A stretch of DNA of 64,000 nucleotides from NCBI GenBank assembly GCA_023374025.1, contig SIJG01000114.1, positions 218,322 to 282,321 of the forward strand, read 5' to 3'. Position 1 is the stretch's first letter. Every line of letters starts with the position of its first letter. Source of the DNA: Heterodera schachtii. Lineage: Eukaryota > Nematoda > Chromadorea > Rhabditida > Heteroderidae. Shown one piece after another: positions 31,001 to 45,000 of this stretch. Under the pieces are notes generated by a model. That model had not been told where the DNA came from. It saw nothing but the letters and a program-made list of their open reading frames with translations, and searched no databases. Both the position numbers and the translations under genes were made by a program.

Positions 31001-34000
31001 TTATTGTTTTATGTTTAATCAAAACATTTACCAATTAATAAAAGTATTAATGATATTGAAATACAATAACTTACAAATACAATAAAATTTTATATAAAAC
31101 AACTAATAATTTAAGAGACACTTTTTTTGTTATATAGCAGTAAGTTAATAAATAAATTTATTTTTATGTAAAAAAATTCCTCGTGAAAAATGAAATCAAA
31201 GGTTTTTTGTTAAATTTTATGAAATAAAACATTATAATGGTAATGCTAATAAATTTATAACTAAATAATTAATTTTTACTAATATTTAAAATTGTTTGCG
31301 AAATGGATTTTTTATGTAAAAAAGAAGAACGAAAAATTATATCGAAAAATATAAATAACAAATTAGTGGAATAGAAGTTAAATTTATATACATAATAGTT
31401 ATCGTGTATGATTATAGAAGGAATCTCATTTTGGAGCAGTCGCCATGTTGTAAAAAAATTATATCACAAAAATAAATGTGTAACAAATAAATGACATCTT
31501 TTTGTTAAATATTTGACAAATTTCAACGTAATTCCCATGATGAAAATCAAAATGCGTATTTTCCAACAAAAAACTTTTGATCAAATAAATAAATTAAACG
31601 ATAAATTCTTTCAGTAAATTGGAAGGACTTTGGCGATTATAATTTTCATAAGTCAAGATTATATGAAATAAAGTTTTGGTTTTTAAACACACGGCAAAAA
31701 GAGAAAAAATAAAGTTGTCTCATTAAATTGTATAAATTTTTCAATAAAAATAAATAGTAATAAATTTGGTAATTGAGCTTTTGTAAAAGTAAAACCCATT
31801 TATAAATAATAAAATATGAATAAAAAGTTAATTAGTTGATTAAAATTTATATATTAAAAAACATCCTTTTCGCATACGCTAAATCAAATCTAACCTATAA
31901 TGCGTTTAAGAAATTAAAAAAAGCTAATAATTTAAAACTGTCAATAATGGAACTTCAATGATTCCTGAAGGTATCAAACCACTCAAACTGAATTTTTTAC
32001 CTTCTAGCCAATGGTTTTCAAAATTAAACAAATTTTATTTTAAAAAGTAAATTAATCTGACAATTTGGCAATAATAAGTAACGATATTTATTTAATTCTT
32101 ATTAAAATAATAAATTCAAAAATTTAATTTAAAAAATTTTATTTCGAATTGCATTTTCTTGAATAGCACTTACTGCCGTTTGACGACGTGAGTTTTATTT
32201 ACGAAAAATAAAAAATCAAATTTAATAAATTAATATGCAAAACTTAATTATATATATAAAAATAAATAATTAACCTAAAACAATACTTACATTTTGATAA
32301 ACGAAAAAAATGGAATATTTTTGCTAATGTTTAATATACTATTTCAACATTTTATTGTATATGTGCTTATTAAAATGAAAATTTTTTTAAAGTATAAAAA
32401 TTAGACATTAAAGGACCTGAATAATTTTAAACAAGGTTCAGTGTATCTCAAAAATAATCTATATTTAAATATAACAAGAGCTTAATAATTATTTGCAGAA
32501 AAATTTTGCAAATTCCATAAGAATTTTTCCGAACATTTTCCAATTTCTAATGATAAACCAGGAGATTCAAAAACATCATTAAACACTTTTGAAATAATAA
32601 ACTGATAAATGTTTTTCGCAAGGATGTCTGACATACTCAAAATTGCCAGTAATTATAATGCTTTATCAATTTAATAAAAATAAGAATTTATTGCAAAATA
32701 CTTAATTGATAGATACATTGTTTATTTTCTTCATATGCAATCAACTTAATGGATATTTTATTTAATTCATTAAATACTAACTAATTACTATGATTCATCC
32801 CCACTTTGAAAATTGTGTTCATCAAAGGTTCCCAAATTCAGTCCTTAATACCGGAACAATACCAGTAAAAAAATACATTAAAAATAAATTATGGTTTCTG
32901 CGATGTAAAAGATTATTGAATAATTTATTTTATAAAAAAATATAAAAAATCGAATTTGTTAATTAATCTCTGTTCAATAATATTTTCTAAAATTTTCATA
33001 AAGTTATTGCCAAAATGAAAAAAAAATCATCGTAACAAAAGAAAATAAGATAAAGAACTATATTTATATATATCTGCCACAAAGATTGGATAAAATAATA
33101 ATAAGTTATTTGTTTTCTTGTATATGAAAATGATATTGCAGTCAAAAGGTTCGGCATCTATTTTTTAAAAGAACTTTATATAAAAAATTAGTTTACATTA
33201 GGCAATGTTCGTCAGCTCAAAGTTGGTAAATTGCATTTAAATATTTTAATTAAAATTTTAATTTTAATTTATATTTGAACAGAGATTTGTTAATTTAATT
33301 ATAATTATTAATATTGCTTTTGCTGATAATTTTTAAATGTATGTTTGTTTAAAATTGTTAAAGTAAACAATATTTATAGATGTATTGACTAAATATGATT
33401 TATTCATCCTTGAAAAATAAATTAAATTAAATATAATATCGTTGGGGTAAATGGCATTTTTTTTATTTTTCTAATAAGTCTATTTTATTTACAATTAATG
33501 AGACTTTGAGAATTTATAATAAATGAATTTTTTTTTAGTTTAAAATTTGGTGCTTATTACAAATTTATTGATTATAGTAAAGATTTAAACAAGATTAAAC
33601 ATTAAAATATGCTAATAAATTCAATATTTGGTAAATTTTTTCGCTTCAACTTAAAAAATAATTGCAGCCACTGTTCTCATTCGGCAGGGTGCCATTTGAC
33701 ACTGTGCTATTAATTGTTAAATTCTTTTCAAAACATTTAACTGTAAATATGATTTATTTTTCTAAGTTGCTATAGCCTAATACACACGAAAACATATTTT
33801 TTATCTTTGTTTGAAGCTTCTAGCTTAAATTTTGGAGTTTTTTTACCATACGCAATTTTAAAAAATCTTTTACAATTTCATGCACTTTAAACACAAAAAA
33901 TACGTATAAAATACTATATTTTTACCAAGCATATTGCCTGAATATTATTATAAATTATCATAAAAATCATAATTGAATTATTTATGAAAATTTCAAAAGA

Positions 34001-37000
34001 CTTAATTGTTAATATTTAAAAATTTATCGACTTTGCTGAAAATATTATTTAATATACTCCTGAAAATCAAAACAAAGTTTAATTTATTTTTAAGCAACCA
34101 TTTGATTAAAGTCAACATTTTAGAGAAATGAAACTTTATATATTTTTTCTAATCAGAAGTATTTACTTGTTGCTGAATTTAAAGGATATTAGAATCCGTA
34201 CGGGAATATGAATATTATGAATCAATAAAATATATATAAAATAGATCTCAAATATTGGTAATTATTAAATGTCTGAATGTTTTCCGACACAAATTTCACA
34301 CGGATCAGATGCGAGAGGAATTTCTTGATACAGATCTTTATTTAAATTTCACAATTTGATTACCCAAGATAGCAAATTTTGGAAAAAATTATTTACAACT
34401 TGAATTATGTATAGAATCAGCACTTAATAAATAATGAATTAAAATGTTGGGGTTAAAAATTCTTTTTGACTTCAAATACTATTAAAAAGCAAAAAAACAA
34501 TAAAAGTGATAACCCATGATAATTTTCAGAAAAGTGCCATTAGAATTAATCGCCACCGATCGACGAAAACATGAAGTAAAGTTTTTACGTATGATTTAAT
34601 ATTAAAAATGATGAATACAAAAGTAACGAATAAATTACAAAAAAATCGAACAAATTTAACCAAATCAGGGAAATAAAAGCATTTATTTACTTGAAGAAAT
34701 TAATGTGGAAATATTTATTTAATTTTTTTAAAAAAACAATGTTATTTAAAGCAACCACATCCAGGAGTTCGTTGTGAAGAAGTTTTTTTCTAAATTCAAA
34801 TTGTTTATTTTAATGGCAGTTAATATTAGTCTAAAATTTTATAAAAATATCAACTTAAATAAAAAATGAATGCTGAAAAATGATTATATTTTATACAAAA
34901 TTTGAGACAAGTTAATTAACGGAGACAAACCGATATAAATTTTAAATTATATGTAAATAGTTATGATTATAGAGCTAAACTTAGGTGCAAAATACAATTT
35001 GTAAGAGCTGATGCCGAAAATGACCAAATTCACAAGCTTGACTCAGTAAAAATTTTTCTTTCATGTCAAAGAATAAGAAAGAATAAAATGCTTCTTAATA
35101 ATTTTAATTTATTATTGTTTAATTAAAAAAATGCTTATTTAACAAAAAGCGGGTTGAAATTCAAACAAAAAAAGGCCGAGAAAAACTTTTTCCACAAATT
35201 TCAACTTAGGAATTTTAAATAATATAAAATAACGCAAATAATGAAAACAGGTAATAAATTTGGGATATTATTCAAGAAAACGCTCGATAGTTTTTCAACT
35301 AAAATGAAATTAGCTGTAAAAATCTCATCACCTATCCTTGACAAATAATGAACATAAAAATATACAAAAATAAAAACGAAACCAATGCTTAAAGAAATAA
35401 TAGTAGGAGAAAAATATTATAAAACTTGCTTAATAAAAGAGAAAATATCTAACTTATTGAGACTTAACCAGATATCGTATAAATTAAAGAAAAACCAAAA
35501 TAAATGATCAGTGGGTCAATTTTGTCGGATCGTGACAGAAATTATTAAAAAGGAAGATTATCTTTGTTGTTTTTCATATATTATTTTTCCATTTTCTTAA
35601 ATAATTATTATTAATTTAGAAATTAATATTTTTTATCGCTATTTAAAATAATTCTTTTGTCCATTTATAAAATTTTTTCATGGCATCGAGTTTCCGTAAA
35701 GCAGAGAAATATAAATTTAATGAAAATAAATTTAAAATTTTTCTTTTTATTGAAATTTTTGACATACAAATTATTAGTTTATAAACCATAGTAACAAATA
35801 ATGTAAAAATAATTTTCAGAAATAATATATTTACAAACTCTTATTTATTAATTTAAACTGCTTTTTCTTTGTGATGAAAATCTAAAATTTATTTTTTTAA
35901 TAATAATCGTTGAAGCTTAATCCATTTCACGAATTCATTTCAAAACGGTGAACGTTCAAAAATTAGAATTTTCACAAATTTTGATTTTATTTTAATTATT
36001 TTATAGGAATTTTCTTAATTGTTGCTTAATGATGATCATTATTTTGCTGCAAAATGAAATAAAAAAAAAATTATAAGTGAATATAGTTGTTCCCCAAGAC
36101 TCGTGGTAACTTTGAGCTCATGTTCTCTCGTTTCCCTTGAGGCCAAATGGATCGTGGAAGCTTCCAAGACGATTCTGAGTAATATTAATTCGTTTGATAT
36201 TCTTTTAAGCAAATTTTAAAATTTGTTTGTTTATTTTGTTATCAATGGGTCGGCCCGATTCTTTAACATATAAACTAAATAATGTATGTTTAGCATTGAA
36301 GAATTAATAAAAGGATTATTTCTCCAAACTTTCTATTTTTTAAATATGTTATTCGACTTTGTGTAAGTCAAAATTTTTCAATTGTTGCGTACATTTTTTA
36401 AAATTAACACTTTAATATGTTAAACCAAGCCGAATATTTCATTATAATTTTTTCAGGCAACGAATTCGATACATTTTTTTCATTTTTTATAGTAATTTTG
36501 AAAATTGATTATTTGGTAGTTAATATTCCTTAAATACAGAAACAGATTAAACCTTGTCTATCTAATTGTCAACGCATCTTGTGTATATACACTGTGTAAA
36601 ATATGTTTTTTTCTATGGATAAATTTATTTTATAATTAGCAAATTATTTAATTGATGTTTTAATGATTTTCAAATTTATTTTTATTTGTTATTATTTTTA
36701 TTTGCATAAAATTTAACCACATACATGTTTAACTTTTTAATTGTAATAATTTATTTATACGAAGTTTCATTTTTTAAATGTTATAAAAAATATTTATTAT
36801 ATTTTAATGGATTAAATAAATTTATTATTTAATAAATATTTATTTCATTAAAAATTCTTCAAATATCTTTTATTGTAAATGTACATGTGAAAAAATAATT
36901 GCATTGTTTTTTTATTAACATATTTTTTAAAATTATAACAACAATTTTAAGATGTCAAATAGCACTGTAATCGTTCGTTCTCAAAAAACCCCATACAACC

Positions 37001-38468
37001 GCGAGTATCACCACGAAAATTCAAAAGAATTTAGCGACTAAAATTGCTAACAAAATACTTGTGGCGATTAATTAATAAAACTTTTAGTCTTGACAATAAT
37101 AATAATTAATTAATCAAAGTACATACATAAGCATCTAATATTTAATATAAGTTTAGTCCTAGTTGTTTTTAAGAAAATAATCTGACGCAAAAAACAATAA
37201 AATTTATTTAAATGAATAATTATAATGCAAAAATATGCAATTTTATAGAAATTTTATGACAGTCCACGGAACTCGCAATGAACAAGGCTTATATACCCAA
37301 GGAAGTGAAATGATTTTAATGTTTATTAAAAAAAATTTTACACAAAGCATATCTTTGAAAAAATACACAAAGAACCTATCTCATTATAAATGCTCAAAAA
37401 TTTTTAAATAGTTGTAATCAAAATGCAATAGCAAGAGAAATATTATATAAAAGTCGCAATCGCAAGTAAAATCGCCAATAGTAAAATAGCTAGGAAATTT
37501 TATAATGTTAGATAAAACTTTAAAAATCTATTTAAAACGGAATATATGAAAGATAAAGAATTTTATGTAAAAAATAAAAAATAAATTTTCGAAAAATTGA
37601 TACTTTAACATATCCTAATTAAAACAAAAATTTTTAGTAGTTATATGAAAATATTAAAATATAAAACTTAAATCTTTATAAGAAAATGTTAATAGTGTTA
37701 ATTATTTTCTTTGCATGAAATACTGTTTAAAAGAATTATATAAAAAATATTTTATCCAAAAATTAATTTAGATGCTTAATTTAGCGAAAAATAAAGAAAA
37801 GGGATACAATGGAAATGTTGAATTTTTAATTTGTACATCACACATCACATAAATACATAAAACTAAACCAATCGACTGCCACAATGGCAAATTATTTAAA
37901 GAATAATATTGAATAATTAACCAACATTCTTTGATTAAAAATAATATAAAATAAAAAGAAATTGATAATTGAAAAATCTGGACCTTTAAGTTGTCAAATT
38001 ACTTATGCAAGGTTTTCCATCCGCTTGAATATAATAATATATAATTTTTTGTTCCAGTCAATCTCTGTCGAGAAGATATGATAATTATTTATTAATAAAT
38101 GAATGAAAACCAAATGACTTGGTATGTGTTTTTTTGCTGGAACAACAATAATTTTAAATTAAATAACAAAAATTTTTATTGACATAAATTTTGTTAAAAA
38201 TTTGTGCCGTAGATTTCACGTGATTTATGAATGACAGTTTTAAGTTTTTTGGTAAAATTAATTAATCTCTTTTCTTTAATATATTTTAAATGTTTTGTTT
38301 CAATTTAAAAGGCATAATCACTTAAAAAAAGGCCCAATACTCCAATGTTTTTCATAAAAATTTTTTAGTTAATAGTATATTTTCGGTTTTATAGTTATTT
38401 ATTTATATTTTAAATTTTTCATATTTATATTTCAATTGTGTTGTATGTTATCATAAAAATTTTAGTAA
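28056..38468. other. AT-rich desert, no gene seen
   Basis: Over 10 kb without coding-like ORFs. Plus-strand composition is mostly A-rich (28070-29400, 30000-33150, 34000-35550, 36960-38000), interrupted by T-rich blocks (about 29400-30000, 33200-33900, 35550-36950). GC-richer islets of 40-80 bp occur near 28985-29050, 31420-31450, 34545-34575, 36090-36180 and 37255-37310; none forms an ORF or a recognisable RNA. Confidence 0.7.
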
Positions 38469-38630
38469 TTTCTAGACAAATTTATTTATATTTTATCATT
38501 GTTGTTCAAAGTTGAAACAGGCTGTAGAGCTAAATTATTCATTATTCTATAAATTTTTAATGATTTTTCTATGATGTACTTTTTAGTAATATCATTGTTT
38601 TCGTTATATTTCAAATTATCTACAAAGAGT
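38469..38630 (+). repeat. dispersed repeat module A, copy 1
   Basis: Shares TTTCTAGACAAATTTATTT, TTGAAACAGGCT, AGAGCT, ATTATTCTATAAATTTT and CAAAGAGTTT in order with 56904-57060. The last 40 bases also resemble 55749-55796. Identity is moderate, indicating an old duplication. Directly followed by module B. Confidence 0.6.
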
Positions 38631-38631
38631 T

Positions 38632-39065
38632 TTTTCAAACAAAGAATACATTCTACTACTACCAGATCGCTGGAATAATAATTAAAAAGATAACCGAAAT
38701 TAAAAACAAATTACTCTTTAAACTGTTTAATATATTTAAAAATAAAAGGAGAATGAAAAGACATATTAATATAAATATCTATTATTTATATTTAAACATT
38801 TCTATAATTCTCTTGAAGCATACAACAATATTACCTTAGAATGGTTAGCAAATCCAACCGAAAATACCAAAATTATAAACATTAAGACAATGCCAATTGG
38901 AGTTTCGGCAATCTGGCGGACGATGTTACAAGCAAAAATTTGTAAATTTGAAAATTATATTTTCATACTTAAACATATTATAAACTTACATTTAATTGAC
39001 AATTTGAAATATCGAGAGTTGACTGACAAGGGAAGAAAAAATTATAGAAAATTAATTATTGACAA
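38632..39065 (+). repeat. 434-bp duplicated module B, copy 1
   Basis: Collinear with 56062-56495 without a single indel. Eight differences were counted by eye in 434 bp (about 98% identical). All lie in the first 256 bases; from 38888 to 39065 the copies are identical. Beyond both ends the sequences diverge at once. The module carries the ORF described separately. Confidence 0.9.
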
Positions 39066-39072
39066 TTTTTAA
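38770..39072 (+). CDS. conserved ORF in the duplicated module, copy 1
   Basis: The frame is open from 38770 to TAA 39070-39072 (100 codons); the only internal ATG is at 38890, giving 60 codons. The stretch contains ITLEWLANPTEN before the ATG, then MPIGVSAIWRTMLQAKICKF and LKYRELTDKGRKNYRKLI. This is not the Phe/Ile/Asn monotony of chance ORFs here. Of the two differences from the second copy inside this frame, one is synonymous (CTA/CTG) and one changes Thr to Ala. A T-rich tract ending CTTGAAG sits at about 38804-38818, so splicing into the frame is possible. No domain is recognised. It may be an exon of a duplicated gene or a piece of an unrecognised mobile element. Confidence 0.35.
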   Translation, partial: YKYLLFIFKHFYNSLEAYNNITLEWLANPTENTKIINIKTMPIGVSAIWRTMLQAKICKFENYIFILKHIINLHLIDNLKYRELTDKGRKNYRKLIIDNF

Positions 39073-42000
39073 TAAATTTCAAGCTAATCATCATAAAGTT
39101 GAGAATGTGAGTAATGATTTTTTGTGACAGAATGACGACTGCGACCGCGATTAATATATTTGAGGTTAGGGACAAAATATTCATATTTATTTTTAATTCA
39201 ATATATCTGAAAATTTAAAAATGAGAGGAAATTTAATTAAAGAAAAAATAATAATTGATATTTTTAAAAGTAAAAAATATATTTGCTAAACTTATTCTCA
39301 AATAATAAATCCAAAAACAAAATAATGCTGATTACTTTTGAACAGAAGAGATTTTTAAGTATTCTTTCATAGTTTATTTAATGAAAAGAACTAATAATTG
39401 GAAAAATTAAATCTAATTTAAAGAATATTTAAATTATACAAAGAATTTAATTTTTTGGACTCCAAATATACAAAAAACTCTTAATTTTTAAATAAAATAA
39501 ACAAACATACAGTTTTCCTATTAAAAATTAAAATAAATCCGCCTCAGAGCTGTGCTAAATTAGTCTTCTGGATCACGCATATTTTTCTAATAATGAAAAA
39601 GTATCAAATGAAATACAAGCGGATTTTACTTAACCAAAAAGTTCAAAATATATAATATTTAGAAAAAAAATTCATCATTTATTTCAAATTAATGACAAAG
39701 TAAAATGATTACATAACAATATGAACGTAATAACATGGAAAAGAAATGTGTAAATAAAAAATCATTATTTGTTACAAATAATTCGAATTCTGCTACAATT
39801 ACTTAGTAAAATTTTCCAATTTCTTTGATTCACACTATTTTTTAAACAATTATTTAAACGACAATTAAATTTTACGAAATTGAACAAAAACAAAAAAAAA
39901 CAGAAATTTGTCATAGGAGTGAAGAATCAAATTTATTTTCAAAAAATGATAGAAGATAAAATTTATTTTTCGTCAAAATTTGTTCCTTTAAAATCGAGAA
40001 GGAATGTATTAAAAACATTTTAAAGTTAAAAAAATAAATATTTATTCATTTAACATTTCTTTCATTAGTTCGTAATTCTTCGAAATTAGATATCAAAAAG
40101 CTAATAAATTGTAAAATTCAACCAAGTGAATATTTATTATTCTTTTCTCTCAAGATTTAAAATTTTGTTACTATTAAAGTTTTTGAAAAAGAATTTTTTT
40201 GATCGTTTTTACTTTCGTTAATTTGATTGTATTAAAATTATTTGATAATATTCAAAGAGGCGCGAAAAACACTTACCGTAGTCATATATAAAGAAATTAA
40301 AATCGATAAAACAGTAAAACATAAAAATATGTTAAAGTAGTCTCAATGCTTAATGAATTAATACTTGCCTGTGAAAATGAATTATTAATATTGTATTAAA
40401 AGAAAATTCATTTAAGTATTACTAAATAATTAAAGATTTTTTAAAGAATTTCTGATATAAAAAATAAATGATCATTCACACAAAAGACGCAAACATTGAC
40501 CAAAAATTAAAAAATAATTCAATAATAATTGAAAATGATTAGGACGCAAAGAACAATTCATAACAAATTAACACAGGTCATGACAATTTATCAAAAAGAA
40601 TACGCCAACTGCATGAAATGTGCAGTGGATATTGATAATTTATTTTATACAAAATTATCTAATATTCAAAGTTTAAAAAATTCTAGACTAATTTAGCTTA
40701 ATATTTATTTAAAATCTAAACTAATTTAGCTTTATATTTAACAAAATCGCTAAAAATTGAAATATTGATTTTGAAAATATAAAAGAAAAATTATTTTAAA
40801 ATATAGATTAAATTGCAAATATTTTTATTTTCAGATAAAAAGAATGAGGTTAAAAGTTTTGAAATTATTTTTTAGTTGTAATTTTTGTTTATCGGAATTC
40901 TCATCGTGTTAATACCACAATCTGAAAATCCTATTCATTTGATTAAATTTAAAAACCAAAAAAAAAGGCCAAAGAAAATGAAATATTCATGCATTTTACA
41001 CATCTTATTCCAAAATGGCTTAAAATGTTGAAACGATTTGAAATTTGGTCAGATTTATGAAATTTGATGTACTTAACATGAAAGAGTATGAAAAAAGTTT
41101 AATAAGGAAAAACCAATCTTTTTTGTTAATATTCAACCTTTGGCTAAGTTTTCAAAATCATTGAATAACTGAAAAGACTAAGACAGAAAAGGGAGACGAA
41201 ACACTTGTCATTTTTAAAAATTTTTCTAAATATGACCAAAATTTATGTTTTTTTGAATGGCCATAACAATTTTATTTTTGGGGTAAGGAAAATTAGTGCC
41301 ATTATTAAAGCATAGCACTGCAGCTTCAAAATTTATTAATTGAATTTTCTTTATGCATAACAATAAATATTACAAAATATAAAAATATTAATTTAGCATA
41401 ACATAGCGAAACGAAATCAAAAAATAAAATGTATAAGAAAAAAATTGTGCCAACTGCTAAAATTTTCCTGTGAAGTTTGACCTCATGAGCCTCGCATGAA
41501 GAAGAGAAATTTTTTTAATGCTTACGACAGATTAAAGAAAAATTATAAGTGAACAATTCAATAATTTTAATAATTTATACATAATTAAAATGAAAAAGAC
41601 AACATAATTAAATACTGAGAATGTACATTGAAAATTTAAAAGTCAATATCAATCAGAAATAGAAAATTTGGTTAATTTTGGAAAATATACGATAAAAAAT
41701 ATCATACGTGAAATTATAAAAATTATTGAAACAAGTGAGAACCTTTTATTAGAAATATTAATCATCATATAGTTGTACATTTTATATTGTTAATTCATTA
41801 GGCCTTATTGCAATTAAACATAATGAAAAACAATGATTCATATAAATAAACTCGATTAATTGACAGTATGACAAATTTAAAATTTTTCCTTGAATGATTA
41901 TTCGTTGCATTTATTAAATTAAAAATATAAATTATCTTTGGACTTAAAGAAAATTGAATAAAACTTATAATTATTAAAATAATTTTATAAATAAGTTCAA

Positions 42001-43539
42001 AATGCTGAACTGTATATGGAAAAATAGAAATGTATCATCATCATCTGTTGATTATGTGCAGGCAAGATACACCGTGCAGTTGATTGCAAGTTGGTCTTCC
42101 TCAATGTAATTACATATAAATATTAAATTTTAGGCGACAAAAATCACAATGGCACTAACAATGCCGATCATAAGAAAACAAAAATTATGCTATAAAATTT
42201 TCAAAAATATAAAATTTTGAAACATTATTTAAATATAAGTAACGGAAAATAAGTAACATAAACAAATGCATTTTAAATTGCATAAAATATTTAATGTGTT
42301 CGTCAGTTTAAAAATAATCGTGTTTATTGACAAGAATATTCATCATGATAAATTGTGTAGGCCGAAATCCTGCCGATTTTGTAATAAAATTTATAAGAAA
42401 TTATAAGTTGCAGACTATTATCATTTTTAATATTGTATCTAAAAGATTTCAACTTATTTTAATTATATAAGGAAATAATGAACAACCTTTAATTATTTAA
42501 AGTAATATTATTATTGATTATTAATACTTCCAATTTATTAAAAATAAAAAAGGCTCACATAAATTATAAATATATTATTTTTCAAAGTTGTCTAAATAGC
42601 TGGTTATCCTGGGCACATTTTAATATTTAAACAATTTTATTATAGTAGCTATTCTCAAGCATTATTTTATCATTTAAATTTATCATTATGAGCAATGTCA
42701 TAACGAAATATTATTGTATTTATTCAAATATTTTTCTATTAAAACAACTTATGATAATTGCATATGCGAAAAATAAAGATGAAGAATAAAAGAATAAAAA
42801 GATGGTAATATTTATTAAAACAATAAAAAAATTTAAACTTTTTATATCCTATAAATAAATAAAGATCGTTAAAAAATAAAATAACCCACCAAACATGACT
42901 AATTAGCATTTAACTGGAATAAAATAAAAAATTTACATAAAAATTAAAATATGCTCAGTGAAAAAAAGTAAGGAATATATCAAAAATATGACATTAAATT
43001 AGCGCTTTCAGAAATTATTTAATTAACTAATCTACCATTATTTTAAAAATTTCGTGTAAAATACTTCTGTAAAACGGCTAAAACTAGGAATATGAAATAA
43101 AAACAAAAATATAAAAATAAATTTTAAGTTTTTAATTATATTTGTTACTTATTCATTTTATCAATATTTCTTGAATACTAAGCTCTCAATTTCCATTTTT
43201 TATAATAGAATTTTTAAAAAGTATATTTATAATTATTAGCAGCGAATGATCAAAAATGAGGCATAAAATAATCAAAATTATGTGCTACAACTGTTTAAAG
43301 AACATTTGCTTAATTATATAAAATGAAAAAAAATTATGAAAAATTTCAAATTTAAGCAACTGGGAAAGCCTTTTCTCAGTTAATTTCTAATTTATCATTT
43401 CAATTAATCTTTTAAATATGGTTTTACAGTTTAAGTATATTAAAGTGTGTAGCGTTCGTCTCTGTAATTGATGTATAAAAGCTATTATAACAAATACATC
43501 TGCTTATAATTAAAAATAAAAAAAAATATTTATATTAAA
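39073..43539. other. AT-rich desert, no gene seen
   Basis: Strongly A-rich on the plus strand with no coding-like ORF. GC-richer islets are near 39120-39165, 41465-41510 and 42055-42105. A diffuse inverted repeat may join 41011-41060 and 41225-41285 (AATTTGGTCAGATTTA versus TAAATATGACCAAAATT), including the word TGGCCATAAC also found in the hairpin at 1322-1446. Confidence 0.65.
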
Positions 43540-44130
43540 AAAATGAAAAACAATATAATAAGAATTTCATTAATAAAACTTTTTTCTGGTAAATAAATGT
43601 AATAAAAAATATAAAGTAAGATAAATAGCAAAATCATAATTGTTAATATTGTAAAAAATAATGATACTACTTGATAACATTAAAAATTATTTTAGTTACT
43701 GAAAAGTAATAAAACCAAGGTTGAAAAAATGTCAGATTCTCCTATTGACTCGAAATAAACAAAACTCAGGCGAGGAGATAAATTTATATTTTATAAATAT
43801 AAAACATTTTGAATTTAAATATTAAATAATTGATGAAATCGAAAAATTAAGTATTAAACGAAAAGCATATTTATTTATATAACTATTTATTTTAAAATAG
43901 TTTAATTAAAATTTTGTGCTTTATCAAGCACTGAAAAATGGGTAAATGAAATATAAAAGAAAAATAAATGAGTCTTATAGCGATCTAAATTTGAGCCAAT
44001 AAACTATTAGTATGATAACAGATTTATTTCAATATAACTCTTTTAAATAATTTAAAAAAATCAAGAAATAATTTGAATTAAATAAACTCATATAAAGGAT
44101 TTTGTATAATTTATATTAATTTCACCAATT
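43540..44130 (+). repeat. dispersed 0.55-kb repeat, copy 1
   Basis: Aligns with 63345-63880 in the same orientation. Shared landmarks in order are CAAAATCATAATTGTTAAT, CAGATTCTCC, ATAAAACATTTTGAA, AATAATTGAT, AATTAAGTATTAAACGAAA, TTTGAGCCAATAAA, ATTATTAGTATGA and GATTTTGTATAATTTA. Divergence and small indels are frequent. No ORF. Confidence 0.7.
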
Positions 44131-45000
44131 TATTAAATAATGATAAAAAAAAGATATAAAATAAATGCAGAAAACTAAATTTTAAAAAGATTTTCGAGAA
44201 ACAAATGGAAAGATTCGCGTTCAGCATGGTAAAACACTTAATTTCACTTCATAGATACATTGAATTATAATATGGACATAAATATATTATTTTTAAAATA
44301 ATAATTTTGATTGGTCAGAAATTTTAGTTTTTTCTGAGGTTGAAAAAACAAAATGCATTAGCAATAAATAAAATATAAACATTTCATTAAGAAATTAAAG
44401 GACAAAATAGAAAAAAAATCACTGTACACGTACCGCAGAACTCACGGCAAATTAATTAATGACTATTTCTCGTGCCAGAATTTAAAATTAAACATTTAAA
44501 AAATACATTTAATTTATATGTCAATGTCCGAAAAAAAGATTCACTATAATCAGATAACCTCAAAACATTTCATCTGCAATATTAAATAATTTTGTTTTTA
44601 TATTTTTAAATAAATGTTTAAAATACGGTATTAAATTTTGTTTGAGCTAATTACTGTCAATCGTAAATAAGAATGGAAATTGTAATTTTATATTTTTGAA
44701 ATTACCTTCAGAAAAGTAAACAAAATTCTCACAGCCTTTGAAAAACATAGAATTTCAAAAAAAAATTATGAATCCTGAATAAAAATAGGATTTAAATTTA
44801 AATTGCTTTTGGCACGCATTTAATTTAAGCATTTGCATTCCGTGATTTCCACCTCATAATAGACTAAATATTTGCTTTACGTTTATGACATCTTTGGCAT
44901 TTTAAAGGATAAAATAATATATTTCTATTTAATGCATTTTGTAATTGATTAATCAAAGAACAACTAAAACTTACAAATTGATTTAATTAAAACATAAATA
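44131..45000. other. AT-rich spacer, no gene seen
   Basis: A-rich sequence with no ORF of note. Short islets near 44425-44460 and 44805-44860 have more G and C. Confidence 0.65.
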
